The position numbers were made by a program, and so were the translations under genes. The notes under the pieces were generated by a model. It ran no database searches. It had not been told where the DNA came from and saw nothing but the letters and a program-made list of their open reading frames with translations. From Riptortus pedestris (taxonomy: Eukaryota > Arthropoda > Insecta > Hemiptera > Alydidae): a DNA stretch of 64,000 nt. Numbering within the stretch: position 1 is the stretch's first letter; every line of letters begins with the position of its first letter. Below are positions 52,780-64,000 of the stretch, one piece after another. Where the stretch lies: NCBI GenBank assembly GCA_019009955.1, contig CM032232.1, positions 57,062,001 through 57,126,000 on the forward strand, in the 5' to 3' direction.

Positions 52780-54150
52780 TTTGGACAAGACGGACTTCAT
52801 GCCAATGGGAGCTTTTAAAAAGGTAAAATTTAAAATGAAAGAAACATAATACTTTTCTTGTAGTGTATCCTATAGAGCACTATAGGAGTTTATTTCCCAT
52901 GTTCCATTATTAATGATATTACATGTTTCCTTCACAGTTATTTATTCAATGGGACAGTGCGGTTTCAATGCATACACTCCAACATCAGTGCCATTCTCTT
53001 CACAACGATGCTACTGGAACCAAGGATTCCCTGCGGCTCAAAATGTTAGCATCTTTTTATTACAAGGAGAACTAAAAGCCAATGACAGTTTTTTTTAAAA
53101 AAAAGGTAAGTTTTAAAATCTGAGTAACAGAATTATCTTCTTGTAGTGTATCCTATAGTGACTCTATCATCAATTAATGATATTACATGTTTCCTCCACA
53201 GTTATTTATTCTATGGGACAGTGTGGTTTCAATGCATATGCTCCAACATCAGTGCCATTCTTTTCACAAGGATGCTACTGGAACCAATGATTCCCTGCGG
53301 CTCAAAATGCTAGCATCTTTTTATTACAAGGAGGACTAAATGCCAATGAAAGCTTTTTTTTTAAAAAAAAAGGTAAGTTTTAAAATCTGAGTAACAGAAT
53401 TATCTTCTTGTAGTGTATCCTATAGTGACTCTATCATCAATTAATGACATTACATGTATCCTCCACAGTTATTTATTCTATGGGACAGTGCGGTTTCAGT
53501 GCATATGCTCCAACATCAGTGCCATTCTCTTCACAACGATGCTACTGGAACCAAGGATTCCCTGCGACTCAAAATGTTAGCATCTTTTTATTACAAGGAA
53601 GACTAAATGCCAATGACAGCTTTTTTTTAAAAAAAGATAAGTTTTAAAATCTGAGTAACAGAATTATCTTCTTGTAGTGTTTCCTATAGTGACTCTATCA
53701 TCAATTAATGATATTACATGTTTCCTCCACAGTTATTTATTCTATGGGACAGTGCGGTTTCAGTGCATATGCTCCAACATCAGTGCCTTTCTCTTCACAA
53801 GGATGCTACTGGAACCAAGGATTCCCTGCGACTCAAAATGTTAGCATCTTTTTATTACAAGGAGGACTAAATACCAATGACAGCTTTTTTTAAAAAAAGA
53901 TAAGTTTTAAAATCTGAGTAACAGAATTATCTTCTTGTAGTGTTTCCTATAGTGACTCTATCATCAATTAATGATATTACATGTTTCCTCCACAGTTATT
54001 TATTCAATGGGACAGTGCGGTTTCAATGCATACACTCCAACATCAGTGTCTTTCTCTTCACAAGGATGCTACTGGAACCAAGGATTCCACGTGACTAAAT
54101 ATAAGCATCTTTTTATTACAAGGAGGACTACATGCCAATGATAACCTTTA
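52780..54150 (+). repeat. Tandem array of THAP-linked exon units (~264 bp x5)
   Basis: Units start after splice-acceptor-like 'cctccacag' at 52938, 53202, 53469, 53733 and 53996 (periods 264, 267, 264, 263), with a partial unit merging into the THAP 3' region at about 52,780. In each unit, read in phase 0 from the acceptor, the frame starts LFI, contains WDS and LQHQC, and stays open 45 codons in units 1-4 to a conserved TAA. Unit 5 breaks earlier. Units 1 and 2 end with a good donor (AAG|GTAAG); units 3 and 4 have AAGATAAG, so the donor is lost. Unit 5 alone lacks the TAA at that site and runs on (GGACTACATGCCAATG). They look like duplicated internal or terminal exons. Confidence 0.8.
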
Positions 54151-54461
54151 AAAATCTTGTACTTATATTGACTAGCTGATGTTTAAAATAATTTACTCAT
54201 TTTTATTCATTTTTAACTGGGTATCATTGTTTATTGCTTGGTTAGTCTCAATTTTATTAACTTTTATTTGTTTGTATAATAGAAGTCATTACTGTTTTCA
54301 TGTTTTGGAGATTTCATCTTATTATAGTAAAATTTTACTTTTTGTTGTGCTAATTACCTAGAAAAATTACGATTTTTAAATGTAACCCAACATATATAAA
54401 TTTTAAGGAACTATTATGTATTTATTTTTAATGGAATCTAATTTGTACATGGTTTATTTGA

Positions 54462-54467
54462 AATAAA
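54462..54467 (+). terminator. Polyadenylation signal after THAP array
   Basis: AATAAA lies about 310 bp after the last unit, in AT-rich sequence, before the promoter-like region of the next gene. Confidence 0.45.
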
Positions 54468-54559
54468 ATATATTCAACTAAAGTAGTTTGTATCATTTAC
54501 AGACATATACCATTTTAACAATTTTTTATTCGCCAAATTAATCAGAAAACTGCTTATAT

Positions 54560-54834
54560 TGATCGCATTTCGGCTAGTCCGCCCCGAATCTTGTTGCCCA
54601 GTGACGTAGAGGCTTGCTGCATTCTGATTGGCTACTCGCGAATGGCGCTACCTTATATTATACGTACCTTGCTGTAACCTAGCTCGTTGTTTTAGTGGAG
54701 GTTATGATCTTCATTGAGACGCTCCGCTAACCTTAGCGAAATTTTTTTTTTTTTTTATGTAGCATTAACAAATAACTATTGTAATTTATTTAGGAATGGT
54801 TATTCATACCCCATAGCATCATTGGCTATTAATT
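54560..54834 (+). promoter_or_regulatory. Putative promoter and 5' leader of the two-helix gene
   Basis: A local GC-richer block with 'agtgacgtagaggc' (half CRE), an inverted CCAAT box ('ctgattggctac', about 54,626) and 'accttatattatacgtacc' as a possible TATA region. The start codon follows at 54835. Confidence 0.4.
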
Positions 54835-57800
54835 ATGGGGTCTAATACAGACCACGGTGTCTTACGCCTGAGAGTCCGCCAGCTTGTGGATTCATACCCT
54901 GAATCTTCAGTCTTTGGTGACTGTGATTGCACTTCTTATTCTCATTTCTTGTTGTCTATTGTCCTTCTGTCACTAGGGACTTACATTACTATTCCCACCT
55001 TCTTGTCGTCTCCTCACCACATATTTAATAGTTTGGGTCAAATGTGGTTAATTGGCCCTTTGTGCATTTGTTGTGGGATTATGGTTGCTTTAAAAAGTGT
55101 TCTGTATCTCAGGAAGAAAAGTGTACTTAAAATGATCCTCCGACAAAGAGCTATTCTACTTGTAAGTGTGATTTATATAGGATGCCCTTATTTTTGTGCC
55201 CTTTCTTTTAAAGTATCTTTCCCTTTTCTGTACATAACAATTTTTTTTCAGAACTTTTCAAGTTGAACAGTACAGTACATCAATTTCAAGGATGGGTGTG
55301 TATTTGAATTAATATAAATGATCATATCAATCTTTCTTGAGGTTGATATATAGGCTGTGTTCAAAAGCAAATAAACATTTTCTTTAAGACTATGGAATTA
55401 GTGAATGAGGACATGCACTGCTGATAATTAATAATCTTTATTATTCACAGAAATTGGGGTTTTGTTTGTTCAGTATCACTGTGGTATAGTTAATAATGAT
55501 TACTATTTTTATTTTATCTTGGATATACATATTGTTAGAATTTTTAATAATATATGTAATCATATATGATATAGATTTTATTAGTGAAGCCCAGGACAGT
55601 TTGATGACCTACATTTATTAAATTCTTTATCAAATATGTTTAGTAGATATGTTGGCAATGGTTGTTTGTGTTGAATACTGAAAACTAAATTTTTAATTGA
55701 TAGTAAGAAATTTCCTTTAATATTTTCTTTCATTAGTTATCTATTAATGTTATATGCCCTGAGGCGTTGATGTAAAATTGGCGTTTAATCTATATCAACA
55801 GAAAATCCTACCTGAAATCATTTTGATTTGTTTCAGCATGATGTTTTTATATACGATTTTTTTTTTTCTTTTCAGGGGATTCCAGAGCTAGAAGAACAAC
55901 GTTACACTGAAGGGAATAGCGTATCATGTACTGCTGGTAGTACGTCTACTCTACCACCACCATATGAGCTCATACAGGAACGCCTCCCTACCTATGCTGA
56001 AGCAATCAAAAGCCAGCCTCCATCTCATCAGCCCTTAGTTCAAAAGGAGTAAGTTATTTTATGATTCCTTTCACTCTTATAGTTCTTCCCTTTGCGTTCT
56101 AAAGCTTCAGTAGGATGTAGCTCCAGTACAACGTACTTAGGCATTTCTTATCATGATTTCATCCATTCGTCAACTATTTTCTTTCTGTTCAGCCATACAA
56201 GGCTCATTTATAACATTAATATACTTTTATGATCACAATCTCTTAAGTAAAACTTGCAAGTTGGTACCGTAAGGTACAGAAATCAGGGAGTCTGAAAGAT
56301 TGCAAGTATGCCAAACCTCTCAACAACTTCTGTCATCCTCTATTGTAGAATCTGTCATTTAAAATTTACAGTTTATCTCTATTTTCACAGTTTTTAATAT
56401 TATATTATTTATTTATTTTTATAACATAAATATGCAGAACGTTCCATACTGAAATAATACAATATAATGATAATTATATAAATAAGATAATCTCTTTCTT
56501 ACAAAAATAAAACCAGTGGTTTAGCTCACAAAATAAAGGAAATGTTTAACTGCAATATAAAAGAAAAAGAAAGAAGACATTGTTCTATTTTGAATTTCAA
56601 AAAAAATGACAATTTTTTAAATTTGATGAAACAATTTTATAAAGCAAACACCACTTAGCTAGAATATATAAACATTAATGTACCAGAATAAACAGTTTTA
56701 AACTAAATAATAAAACTTTTTTTTTTTCAACGGTTAATAAGACACAAATATATACTATTTAATTTTTCTTCATTCAAAGTTAATAATATTGTTATTATAA
56801 GATTTTTCCAAGACTTATCAATAAAATTGAGCCTAAAATAACAGTTTACCTGGAATTCTATTAGGAAATGAATGAAATAATCTTGTACATAATGATGAAG
56901 GGGGTCCCCAATCTTAGTTTGCAATAATAAAATTACCTGAATCATGTTAACTGCATATTAATTATATTTTAAATAGAATCATGCTCTATTTTTTAAAGAA
57001 TTCATTTTAATGCCTAGTGGAACTAATTACTACATAGCTTTCTTAACAAATCATGTTCATTTGAATCACAAAAACTGAAATTTTTTTGTTGCAATTACTA
57101 TTATTTGTTTTTGTTTCAAGACAATTACCAAAAATTGAAATACAACATTTAATGGAACATGCTGATATCAATTAAAAAAAATAGAAAGTGAAGTAAAGCA
57201 AACACTTCCCTAATTGAACCCTTTGTAAGATTATAATTTTGCTTTATATATAATTTGATAACTTTTCCAAAATAAAGATGAATTTGAGTTTAAAATCAAC
57301 TTGAAATGTAATAAATGGATTATAACAATTCTAAAGAAAATAAGACAAGAGAACATGTTGGGAAATCATAATACATACGATGAGTCAAGGTTTACTTGCC
57401 AAACTGCTGATTCAGTTTTAAAACAATAGCAATAAACTAAGAGGGAAAAACCAAGGACAGAGAATATCTGGGACAATCAGCCTCGGTGATTATGATTAAC
57501 AGGAGTACCTTGGCAATAAGGGATGAGCAATATTGCCACCTATTGGATATTTAGAGAATGATGGTGGTCTAGTGATACAGCACTGCGTTATTATGCTATG
57601 ATTTTTTTTTCTGATTGTATTTTTAAGGACTGAACCGAACTGCTTTCATTTTGAAGGGACTAAGTTTGCCAACATGGCAAAAATCCCTATCTGTCTAATT
57701 TTTGGATACCTATTATTGGTGGGAGGGGAGCAGGTTGCGGTGGATGACACAATGAATAGAAATGCTGTTTATGAAATACTGGAGACAGTTCTTCTTAAAA

Positions 57801-59012
57801 ATGTTTTTGGTCATGAGTGTTTAGATCTCTGTTCAGTGATGTATTTTGAGTACAGAGTTGTATTTTTGCAATACTTCACTGCCTGCAAATGTTATTTTTT
57901 ATATCAATTTTTGTTTGTATGTAATTAAGATTTTATTCCTACAGTATGCATGGTAATTAGTGAATGTTTCAAATTAAGATTTTGAGGTAATTTATTTCTT
58001 GTTATCATTTGTTATGATTGGATTGAATAAAAACATAATTGCCTGGGGCAACGAATCATAATTAAGATAAAATAGGATAGACCCCCTCATCTTTAGGTGC
58101 AGGGATAAGATGGTTTATGAAGTTTTAACATCTGTCGATGGTCAATATCAACTGTTTGTCCCATTTTCAATTCTTTATCTCAAAAATATTTCTCATTTTT
58201 AGCAGATTTTATTTAAGCTGTTTATTAGTCAGCATATTCAAAACCCCTCCAGTCTTGCTGGTTTATGAAAAGGATTTATGTCTTCTTCTAGGGCTTTGTG
58301 CTGTCACATATCCAGAGTCTCTCATATTTTTTTTTTATTGGAGGAAGTGAAGTGCAAAAATTCAGCTTGTAGCACTTCAACATGAGTATAATAGATTACA
58401 TAATATCATTTTACAGTATTGAATTTAAATTTCCTCCTGCCAATTGTGGATCTGCTAAACCCTTCTTGCAAGCTCCCCTGCTTTTTTTGAATGATGAACG
58501 TTCTTTCAGCATTTGTCCCAAGTCGAATCCAAGTTGTGCTTTTCATTTTTAAAGAATGCTTTTCCTAAGATTTCATCCTCCTTTAAACTAAACATAATAA
58601 GAAACAGAAAGTGAAACAAAACAATCTATAACAATTATTTACAAATAAATGTTTTAAAAGATTAAAATAAATTGAAAATATTACCAATTAAATGCATGGC
58701 ACAACTAATTAAAAATATTAACATGTAGTATATTTAATTATATGATTATATTGGTTCTTTTTGGAAGGGACGGGAGGGGATGAGCCATTGCTACTTACAT
58801 TTTCCATTATTTTGTTCATACTCTTTAATATATTTCCTGTTTATTGAATTACCGCATTTGGTAATTCCTATTTGAAAGAGCTCCTAATTTTCTTTTTTTT
58901 TTTATTACAAGCTATCATAATTATATATACCTTCATCTTATTTTTTTATTATTTTTCTTTTATTCTGTTTTAAAGGTTTGTTGAAGATGAAGCTCCAAAG
59001 GGAACACCATGA
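54835..59012 (+). CDS. Two-helix membrane protein with PPxY and LPxY motifs
   Basis: Three exons (54835-55161, 55876-56048, 58976-59012) join in frame with AG/GT borders and encode 178 residues, ending in TGA. Residues 1-35 are soluble and start MGSNTDHG. Two hydrophobic helices follow at about 38-58 (HFLLSIVLLSLGTYITIPTF) and 70-92 (WLIGPLCICCGIMVALKSV), joined by a short loop, then a basic stretch (LRKKSVLKMILRQR). The cytosolic tail carries PPPYEL and LPTYAEA, both ligands of WW-domain ubiquitin ligases of the Nedd4 group, and ends EDEAPKGTP. By knowledge of such adaptors it may be sorted or ubiquitinated in endosomes. I cannot assign a family; TMEM171/174-like layout is only a loose comparison. 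The last exon adds just 12 codons across a 2.9-kb intron, so it is the least certain, although its phase fits. Confidence 0.78.
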
Positions 59013-59069
59013 ATATTGATGCTATTTTCATTTTAAGTTTATTTGGTGCTCGTGTTTTGTAATGTATAT

Positions 59070-59075
59070 ATTAAA
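59070..59075 (+). terminator. Possible polyadenylation signal of two-helix gene
   Basis: ATTAAA lies about 58 bp after the stop codon; a canonical AATAAA follows at 59185-59190. Confidence 0.45.
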
Positions 59076-59639
59076 GACTGACCAGGTTTAAAAGGTGCCA
59101 ATCACTCTTATTTTTATGTTTTAGTTATGTTTTTAGGAACTTTTACTTAACCAAAGGTTATTTTATTATTTTATCAAGCCAAATAATAAACTTAATGAAA
59201 GTCCTTCTTAAGTAATGCAGTTACCAAGGAGGATTATTTCCAGAATTTCATTTTATTTAATTTATCTTAGTACAAACTTCACTTAGACTCTGTGCATTGA
59301 ACAGTTTGGTACTGTTCTCACTGGTAGTGTTTTAGTTGCAGTTAGAATCCTATACCCTGATCAGGCGTAATTATCACTTCTCTCTCGATTATTAACAGTT
59401 TAACTTAAAAAAAACTAATCTCTGTGGCTACCCTCACTTTACGTTGTTATATCTCTTTGGCTTGTCATCACTTTCAGTTGATATACAATATCAATTTTCT
59501 TGTAGTTTTATTAAAACAATTGTCCACATCTTTATCTAGCTACTTCACTCTAGTCACTACATATGGACACTCATTAAATGACATATAAAGATATGTTTAT
59601 GGCCCCTTTGATGCCATAAACAGAGTTTAAAAAAGTTGT

Positions 59640-60330
59640 ACAGGTGCTGCATAGACTAAGCAGATTTCTCGCCTGCTGCAATGATGCGGTTATGAAGTTT
59701 TCCCACAATCTAATTTCTTATTTCTCCTGAAATAAGATGCCCATGTAAATTGAATTTAAAATTTAATTTGGATATAGCATGTTTAGTCATACAGTTGATT
59801 ACAGAAAAATACACATGAGTAGGAGTGGGGTTAACTGATCCTAGGAAACAAAGAAATACAAATAAATCAAGTGATATACAAATTAGAGAAGAAGTATATA
59901 GAACTAACATCCGTTACACAGGGGCTGACTAAACTAAATAGGTTTCCCAATCGCAGGACAACACACTGGTGATCTTATCTCACTATATATTCTCTATTTC
60001 TAATTAAAAATCCGATTAGTAGAAGTGGTTCTGAAGACTGAAAAACTACAAATAACTTGCTCAATATTTGTGTTTAGAGAAAATATATAAAGCAACAATA
60101 GTTGTGGAGCATCAATAGTTTAGCAAGGCTGGTTCTCTAACTTTTTCGGTCTAACTCATAATAACAGAGATATTTTGAATATACGAGTTCCCTTACTCCG
60201 AGGCAAATTTCAACCATTAACGAATATGATCTTTAGTGTTGAATGAAACAGTTAGATATCGATTATGTTATAGTTCAAATAAACATTTTCAAGTCAAAAG
60301 CCTTAAAATCTTGTATATAATAAATTTGCT
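59640..60330 (-). repeat. HINE-like elements, old inverted copies
   Basis: Two decayed right ends ('gctgcatagactaagcagat' at about 59,647 and 'gttacacaggggctgactaa' at about 59,912) are followed by old-subfamily core ('tttcggtctaactcataata', 'tttcaaccattaacgaat'). Confidence 0.55.
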
Positions 60331-60589
60331 TCTTGTTAACATGCAATGGCTAAAGGAAGGGGAGGGGGTTTATTGAAAGATGAAAATTAAAAAGTTCAAA
60401 TATCTCGATCTGACTGAATTTTATTAAATTATTTAACCGAATATATTCTTATTCACTTATGTGAGGGGAGCAAACTATGAAATTGTAAATATTCAAATTT
60501 CCTTCTTGAATTGATGTAACAGTAATTCCTCCCAACCAGCTTGATTCTCTCTAAGGATGTATAATTTGATTAAAATTCTTTCTTTCTCT

Positions 60590-60720
60590 TGATATAGACG
60601 AGATAATATTCTCATTTATTATGTAAGTTTGATGGGCATTTAAAGAAATTTTTCAAAAATTGCATCATGAGTACAACCTCAATAACTGATTTCCCTTTTA
60701 GGAAATATCCTAAAATAGGC
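60590..60720 (-). repeat. HINE-like left end, inverted
   Basis: 'tttgatgggcatttaaagaa', 'gcatcatgagtacaacctca' and a decayed palindrome 'tttcccttttaggaaatatc'. Confidence 0.55.
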
Positions 60721-61476
60721 TAAAAATAAATTTGTTGTCCTGCAGTGATATTGACTAGCATATTTAGGGTTAAAAAGATCGCAAAGGGAAGGAAATCTTA
60801 ACTGTTTCTGTTAGGAAACCCAAAGGATTGCTTGGCCCTTTGAGAATATATGAGATAATATTTGGAGTACGTAATTGGTTGCTTTTGAGCTTTAAAATTG
60901 GGTGTATAGCTCCCGAAAGTGCTGTGGATAATTTAAAAATGTGAGGAGTTAGGGCTTGGTTTCCTGATACCCATTGGCTTACCTCCCAGCATTGTCAAAA
61001 TTACAAAAAAAATTATATAAATAAATTTTGTTTTTTATATATTTGCTCTAAGCTGTGTTCAAAACTTATTTTAGACAAAATGAGATTAGAAAACACAGCT
61101 TTATCACATGAACAGAGTTAGACAAAAATTATTTTTTATAATGGATGACAGATAAATGAGGTCATTCTTTAATTTTTATCTACAAATTTTGGATATCTGA
61201 AAATATTAACAAATAATTTTTGTTATCAATTATCTTTTATCTTAAAAATGTGTCTAAATAGTTTTTCATCCTACAGATACAAATTTTCATCAATTGTGTA
61301 CAAATTTTATTCGATGGTTAATTCTTGTTTATTAGGAAAACAGCATAGGATAAACAGAGTATTAATCTCTAGGCTGGGACAAAACAAAAGGGGAATTGTG
61401 GGGTCATCAATTTCTAATAATTTTATACTTGCTGTTTTATATTGCTATATCTTTTATTTTTATTTTTTTTATAATG

Positions 61477-61702
61477 GGGCTCAGGTTAGCCATGTGAGTT
61501 AAAGCGTTGACCTTAATCTCACATGGCAAACCTAGAGTGGCGAGTTCAATTCTTGCCTGTGCGAAGGAAATTATTTAGTGACAAAATTCATTAAATAACA
61601 TCCTAAGGCCCACCCTGGCTAGAAAAGGGTGGTAAACTGTAGATAACTCGTCCCAATTAGCCTGAGTTGCAAAAAGTGGACGTTAATAAATAATAATAAT
61701 AT
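61477..61702 (+). repeat. SINE S1, near full length
   Basis: 'ggttagccatgtgagttaaa' (A box) and 'gagttcaattcttgcctg' (B box) precede the body 'ccaccctggctagaaaaggg', 'aactcgtcccaattagcc' and an (AAT)n tail. Confidence 0.8.
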
Positions 61703-62017
61703 TTTTATACACCTTAATTTTGAAGAAGAAAAAACAAGGAATAAAAGATGACATATTGTCAAATAATGAATAATAGGTAATTTCTGCTTATTTTGGATCA
61801 CAGATAATTCATCATCCATGTTTTTCCAAATTATGGATAATGGATGAATAATTATCTTTTATTCGTTACTCGAATAATAAGTTATTCAAATGTACCCAAC
61901 GCTGGCCATAAAGTATATGTTATGATTATAATACTTTCTTTTTCTTATATACATTTTTTTTTTTTTATAATGGTGGAGCATGATTTAATGTTTATTTTAA
62001 CATGTTGCATGCCCTTA

Positions 62018-62085
62018 AAAGCACGGTAGCTTAGTATGCTCTCCTACTGCTTCAGGGGTCCGATGTTTAACTAGAGGTCTTAATA
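62018..62085 (+). repeat. tRNA-like sequence
   Basis: 'ggtagcttagtatgctctcc' (A box) and 'ggggtccgatgttt' (B box) at tRNA spacing, without a clear cloverleaf. Probably a SINE head of a third type. Confidence 0.4.
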
Positions 62086-62924
62086 AGAAGAGTTGGGGAT
62101 TCCTTTCATATAAATGACAACAATTTTGAAACTCAATTATTAAAAAAGATTGCTGGAATGCATAAGAAAGAAAAAAGAAAAAAATCAACTATTTTAAACA
62201 TTTTTTTAAATTTATTTTTAATAGAAAATGTTGTATTCTTTAAAGTGGTAACATATAGTGTTGTTATTATCAACCATAGTCATAGCTATTAACCACCATT
62301 AACAATTAAAATAGTTATTTGAATAATTACTGATTCCCATTTATATTTTTTCTAGCATTATAGTTATGATTATAAATAAATGAAGTTTCCTATAATAGTT
62401 ATACTTCTTAATCAAATTTTAATGTTGAAACCCATATTAAGTCAATGCTGCACACATTATATTATTATGTGATTATTCTTTATTTACAATGGGAGTCACT
62501 TGTTTGTCTAACTTTCAATGTTTTATCTCTGGTATTTCTTTAGACATAAAGGAACACGTAGAAGTTTCTCTTTCTATATATAATTCATTCGTTAAATAAC
62601 TCAAAAATGACGTTATGAAAAAAGTTTTGTGATAGGAGCAAAGCGTTTTAATTACAAGATTTAAATTTGTAGATGATATAAATTATAACTTATTTTAAAG
62701 CGTCTTTGTGCAACTTAATCCTACACCAAATCAAGAGCACTGATCTACTCAATATGCTATAGCATATATTTCAAGTTAATATTTCATTATTATGGATATT
62801 TTCACAAATGACAGGCATAAGTAATTAATTAAAAAGTGACGACAAAATTAATGCCAATTTTTCTGCTCTACATTTTAGTATAAATCTCTTCAATCAGACA
62901 AATACACACATGGGGGGGGGGGGT

Positions 62925-63060
62925 CGCACACATGTCACACATGGTTAGTCATACCCAATTTTCTGATTCAACTCATAATAGGAGAGATATTTCAAATTTT
63001 TTATTTCTCCTTTAAACTCCCTCCCACTAGTCCTATTTCAGACATTAATGGGCATGTTAC
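62925..63060 (-). repeat. HINE-like core, old inverted fragment
   Basis: 'ttctgattcaactcataata', 'gagatatttcaaatttt', a C-rich stretch and 'tatttcagacattaatggg' follow the inverted core order. Confidence 0.5.
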
Positions 63061-63215
63061 ATCAGAGATCACTGAAGATGGGGTGGTTTACCCCGAAAGT
63101 ACTCTGCCTGTAATAAAAAGATTTCTAAGAGTGGAGGAGTATGACCTTTTACATCCTTTTGTTGAAGATTTACCTCCACTATACCAGCCCAAATCCCTAG
63201 TCCTACAGTATTAAA
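63061..63215 (-). repeat. Dispersed repeat, partner of the 16.2-kb palindrome arm
   Basis: The reverse complement ('ggatttgggctggt', 'agtggaggtaaatcttcaac', 'ctcctccactctta') matches 16,190-16,270. It directly follows an old HINE-like fragment. No terminal structures seen. Confidence 0.6.
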
Positions 63216-64000
63216 TAACTTCGAACCGGGAAATTCGCTTATTTTTGTCATGAGATTTAAGCAGCTTGTTAAAGTTAAATTATGATTGAAAATGTCATAT
63301 AAAAAATTCACCAGAAAAAAACTGATGTTTTGATTCCATGAACAATTTATTTATAATCCTGGTTTGTTTGGCCTACCCTTTATCGATACTTGCACCGCAG
63401 AGTTTAGTTTTTTTTTAGTTACAAGAACTTCTTTTGTTTTATATCAAGAACCTATTGATCTTTCATAGTTCATAATGTCAATATTAATTTATTTACCTCT
63501 AATCCAATTTTTCAGTAAGAACAGGAAACATATTTAGATCTGGTGTTCATCATTCATTACTGTCCTATTACAAAATTGATTTATAAAAAATCATTTTTAT
63601 ATGAAAACTAAAAATATTAACTTATAAATAGTTTCCTATCATTTGTAAAATCTTATCAATCAATATTGAGAGGTTAATATTTTTAAATTGAGGAGAGTAA
63701 TGAACACTTACTAATAATTTTAGTTATGACATTATTTCATTCAAATTCTCGATATATTTAAAAACATTCATTTGAGTTTTTTGAGTACATTTTTGGTTGA
63801 TATGAATATACTGATATTCGTATTAGCATTATAAACTCCTGCTTACAATCTATTTTTTTTTTTATCTTAAACTCTTTACTTAGTTCATGATCTGTTACAT
63901 TAAGTAGTAGTTGTACTTAATAAGATCTGGTAGTTTATAAAAGTACTTGATGTGATTTTAATTTTTGGCAGTAAGAATTGTTCATAGACTGTAATTGTTT

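Larger units (their letters stand above)
59091..64000. other. Gene-free region
   Basis: Apart from the repeats listed, I see no exon with splice sites and recognisable protein on either strand. Confidence 0.5.

Noticed and set aside
52913..53893. Alternative frame of the tandem units (MGQCGF..QNVSIFLLQG) as the protein
   Set aside because: In this frame unit 2 has an internal stop, while the acceptor-phase frame stays open in units 1-4.
52780..54150. CRISPR-like or satellite array
   Set aside because: Units are 264 bp without short repeat/spacer structure and contain conserved splice signals and frames.
61477..61560. Functional tRNA gene
   Set aside because: A and B boxes are present but there is no convincing acceptor stem, and the sequence continues into a repeated SINE body.
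63069..63311. Minus-strand 80-codon frame as a gene
   Set aside because: It overlaps a dispersed repeat shared with 16.2 kb and has no splice or domain support.

Overview
The window looks like AT-rich arthropod nuclear DNA, probably insect; that is inference. It has small exons with GT..AG introns, tRNA-derived SINEs, an R2-like LINE fragment, Helitrons, hAT elements and a Ty3/gypsy fragment. No operons or bacterial features are visible. Four gene loci are supported, and most of the remaining sequence that I could identify is transposon-derived.

Layout. 1-8.58 kb: repeats only, ending in a Helitron 5' part with a TATA-driven promoter-like block. 8.58-27.86 kb (+): the last ten coding exons of BRF1, the TFIIB-related subunit of the RNA polymerase III factor TFIIIB; its introns are packed with transposons. 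28-38.7 kb: a repeat-poor gap between convergent genes. 38.68-48.03 kb (-): seven exons of a type I membrane glycoprotein resembling the PKD-domain TMEM130/PMEL/GPNMB group, with a 3'-truncated gypsy element in one intron and an R2-like LINE fragment in another. 50.3-51.4 kb: a GC-rich hairpin and a hAT element with perfect 8-bp target duplications. 52.15-54.15 kb (+): a THAP zinc-finger gene followed by five tandem copies of a ~264-bp unit, each carrying an exon-like segment behind a splice acceptor. 54.84-59.01 kb (+): a three-exon gene for a 178-residue two-helix membrane protein with PPxY and LPxY motifs. 59-64 kb: old repeats only.

The dominant repeat is a ~650-bp family present in about 25 full or partial copies. 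Its left end is a perfect 20-bp palindrome (GATTTCCC-TTAA-GGGAAATC). It has an internal (AT)n microsatellite, a poly-G core and a right end with two hairpins. Copies abut head-to-tail without spacers (14,077-15,392 and 18,379-19,831). This architecture is closest to non-autonomous Helentron elements (HINE/DINE-1 type), i.e. rolling-circle transposition. 'HINE-like' below means this family; 'forward' means the AGCAGATTTCCC palindrome end comes first.

The genes show no shared pathway. The main points of interest are the HINE-like tandem junctions, the THAP tandem exon array, several nested insertions whose order can be read, a 78-bp perfect palindrome, and several fold-back structures.
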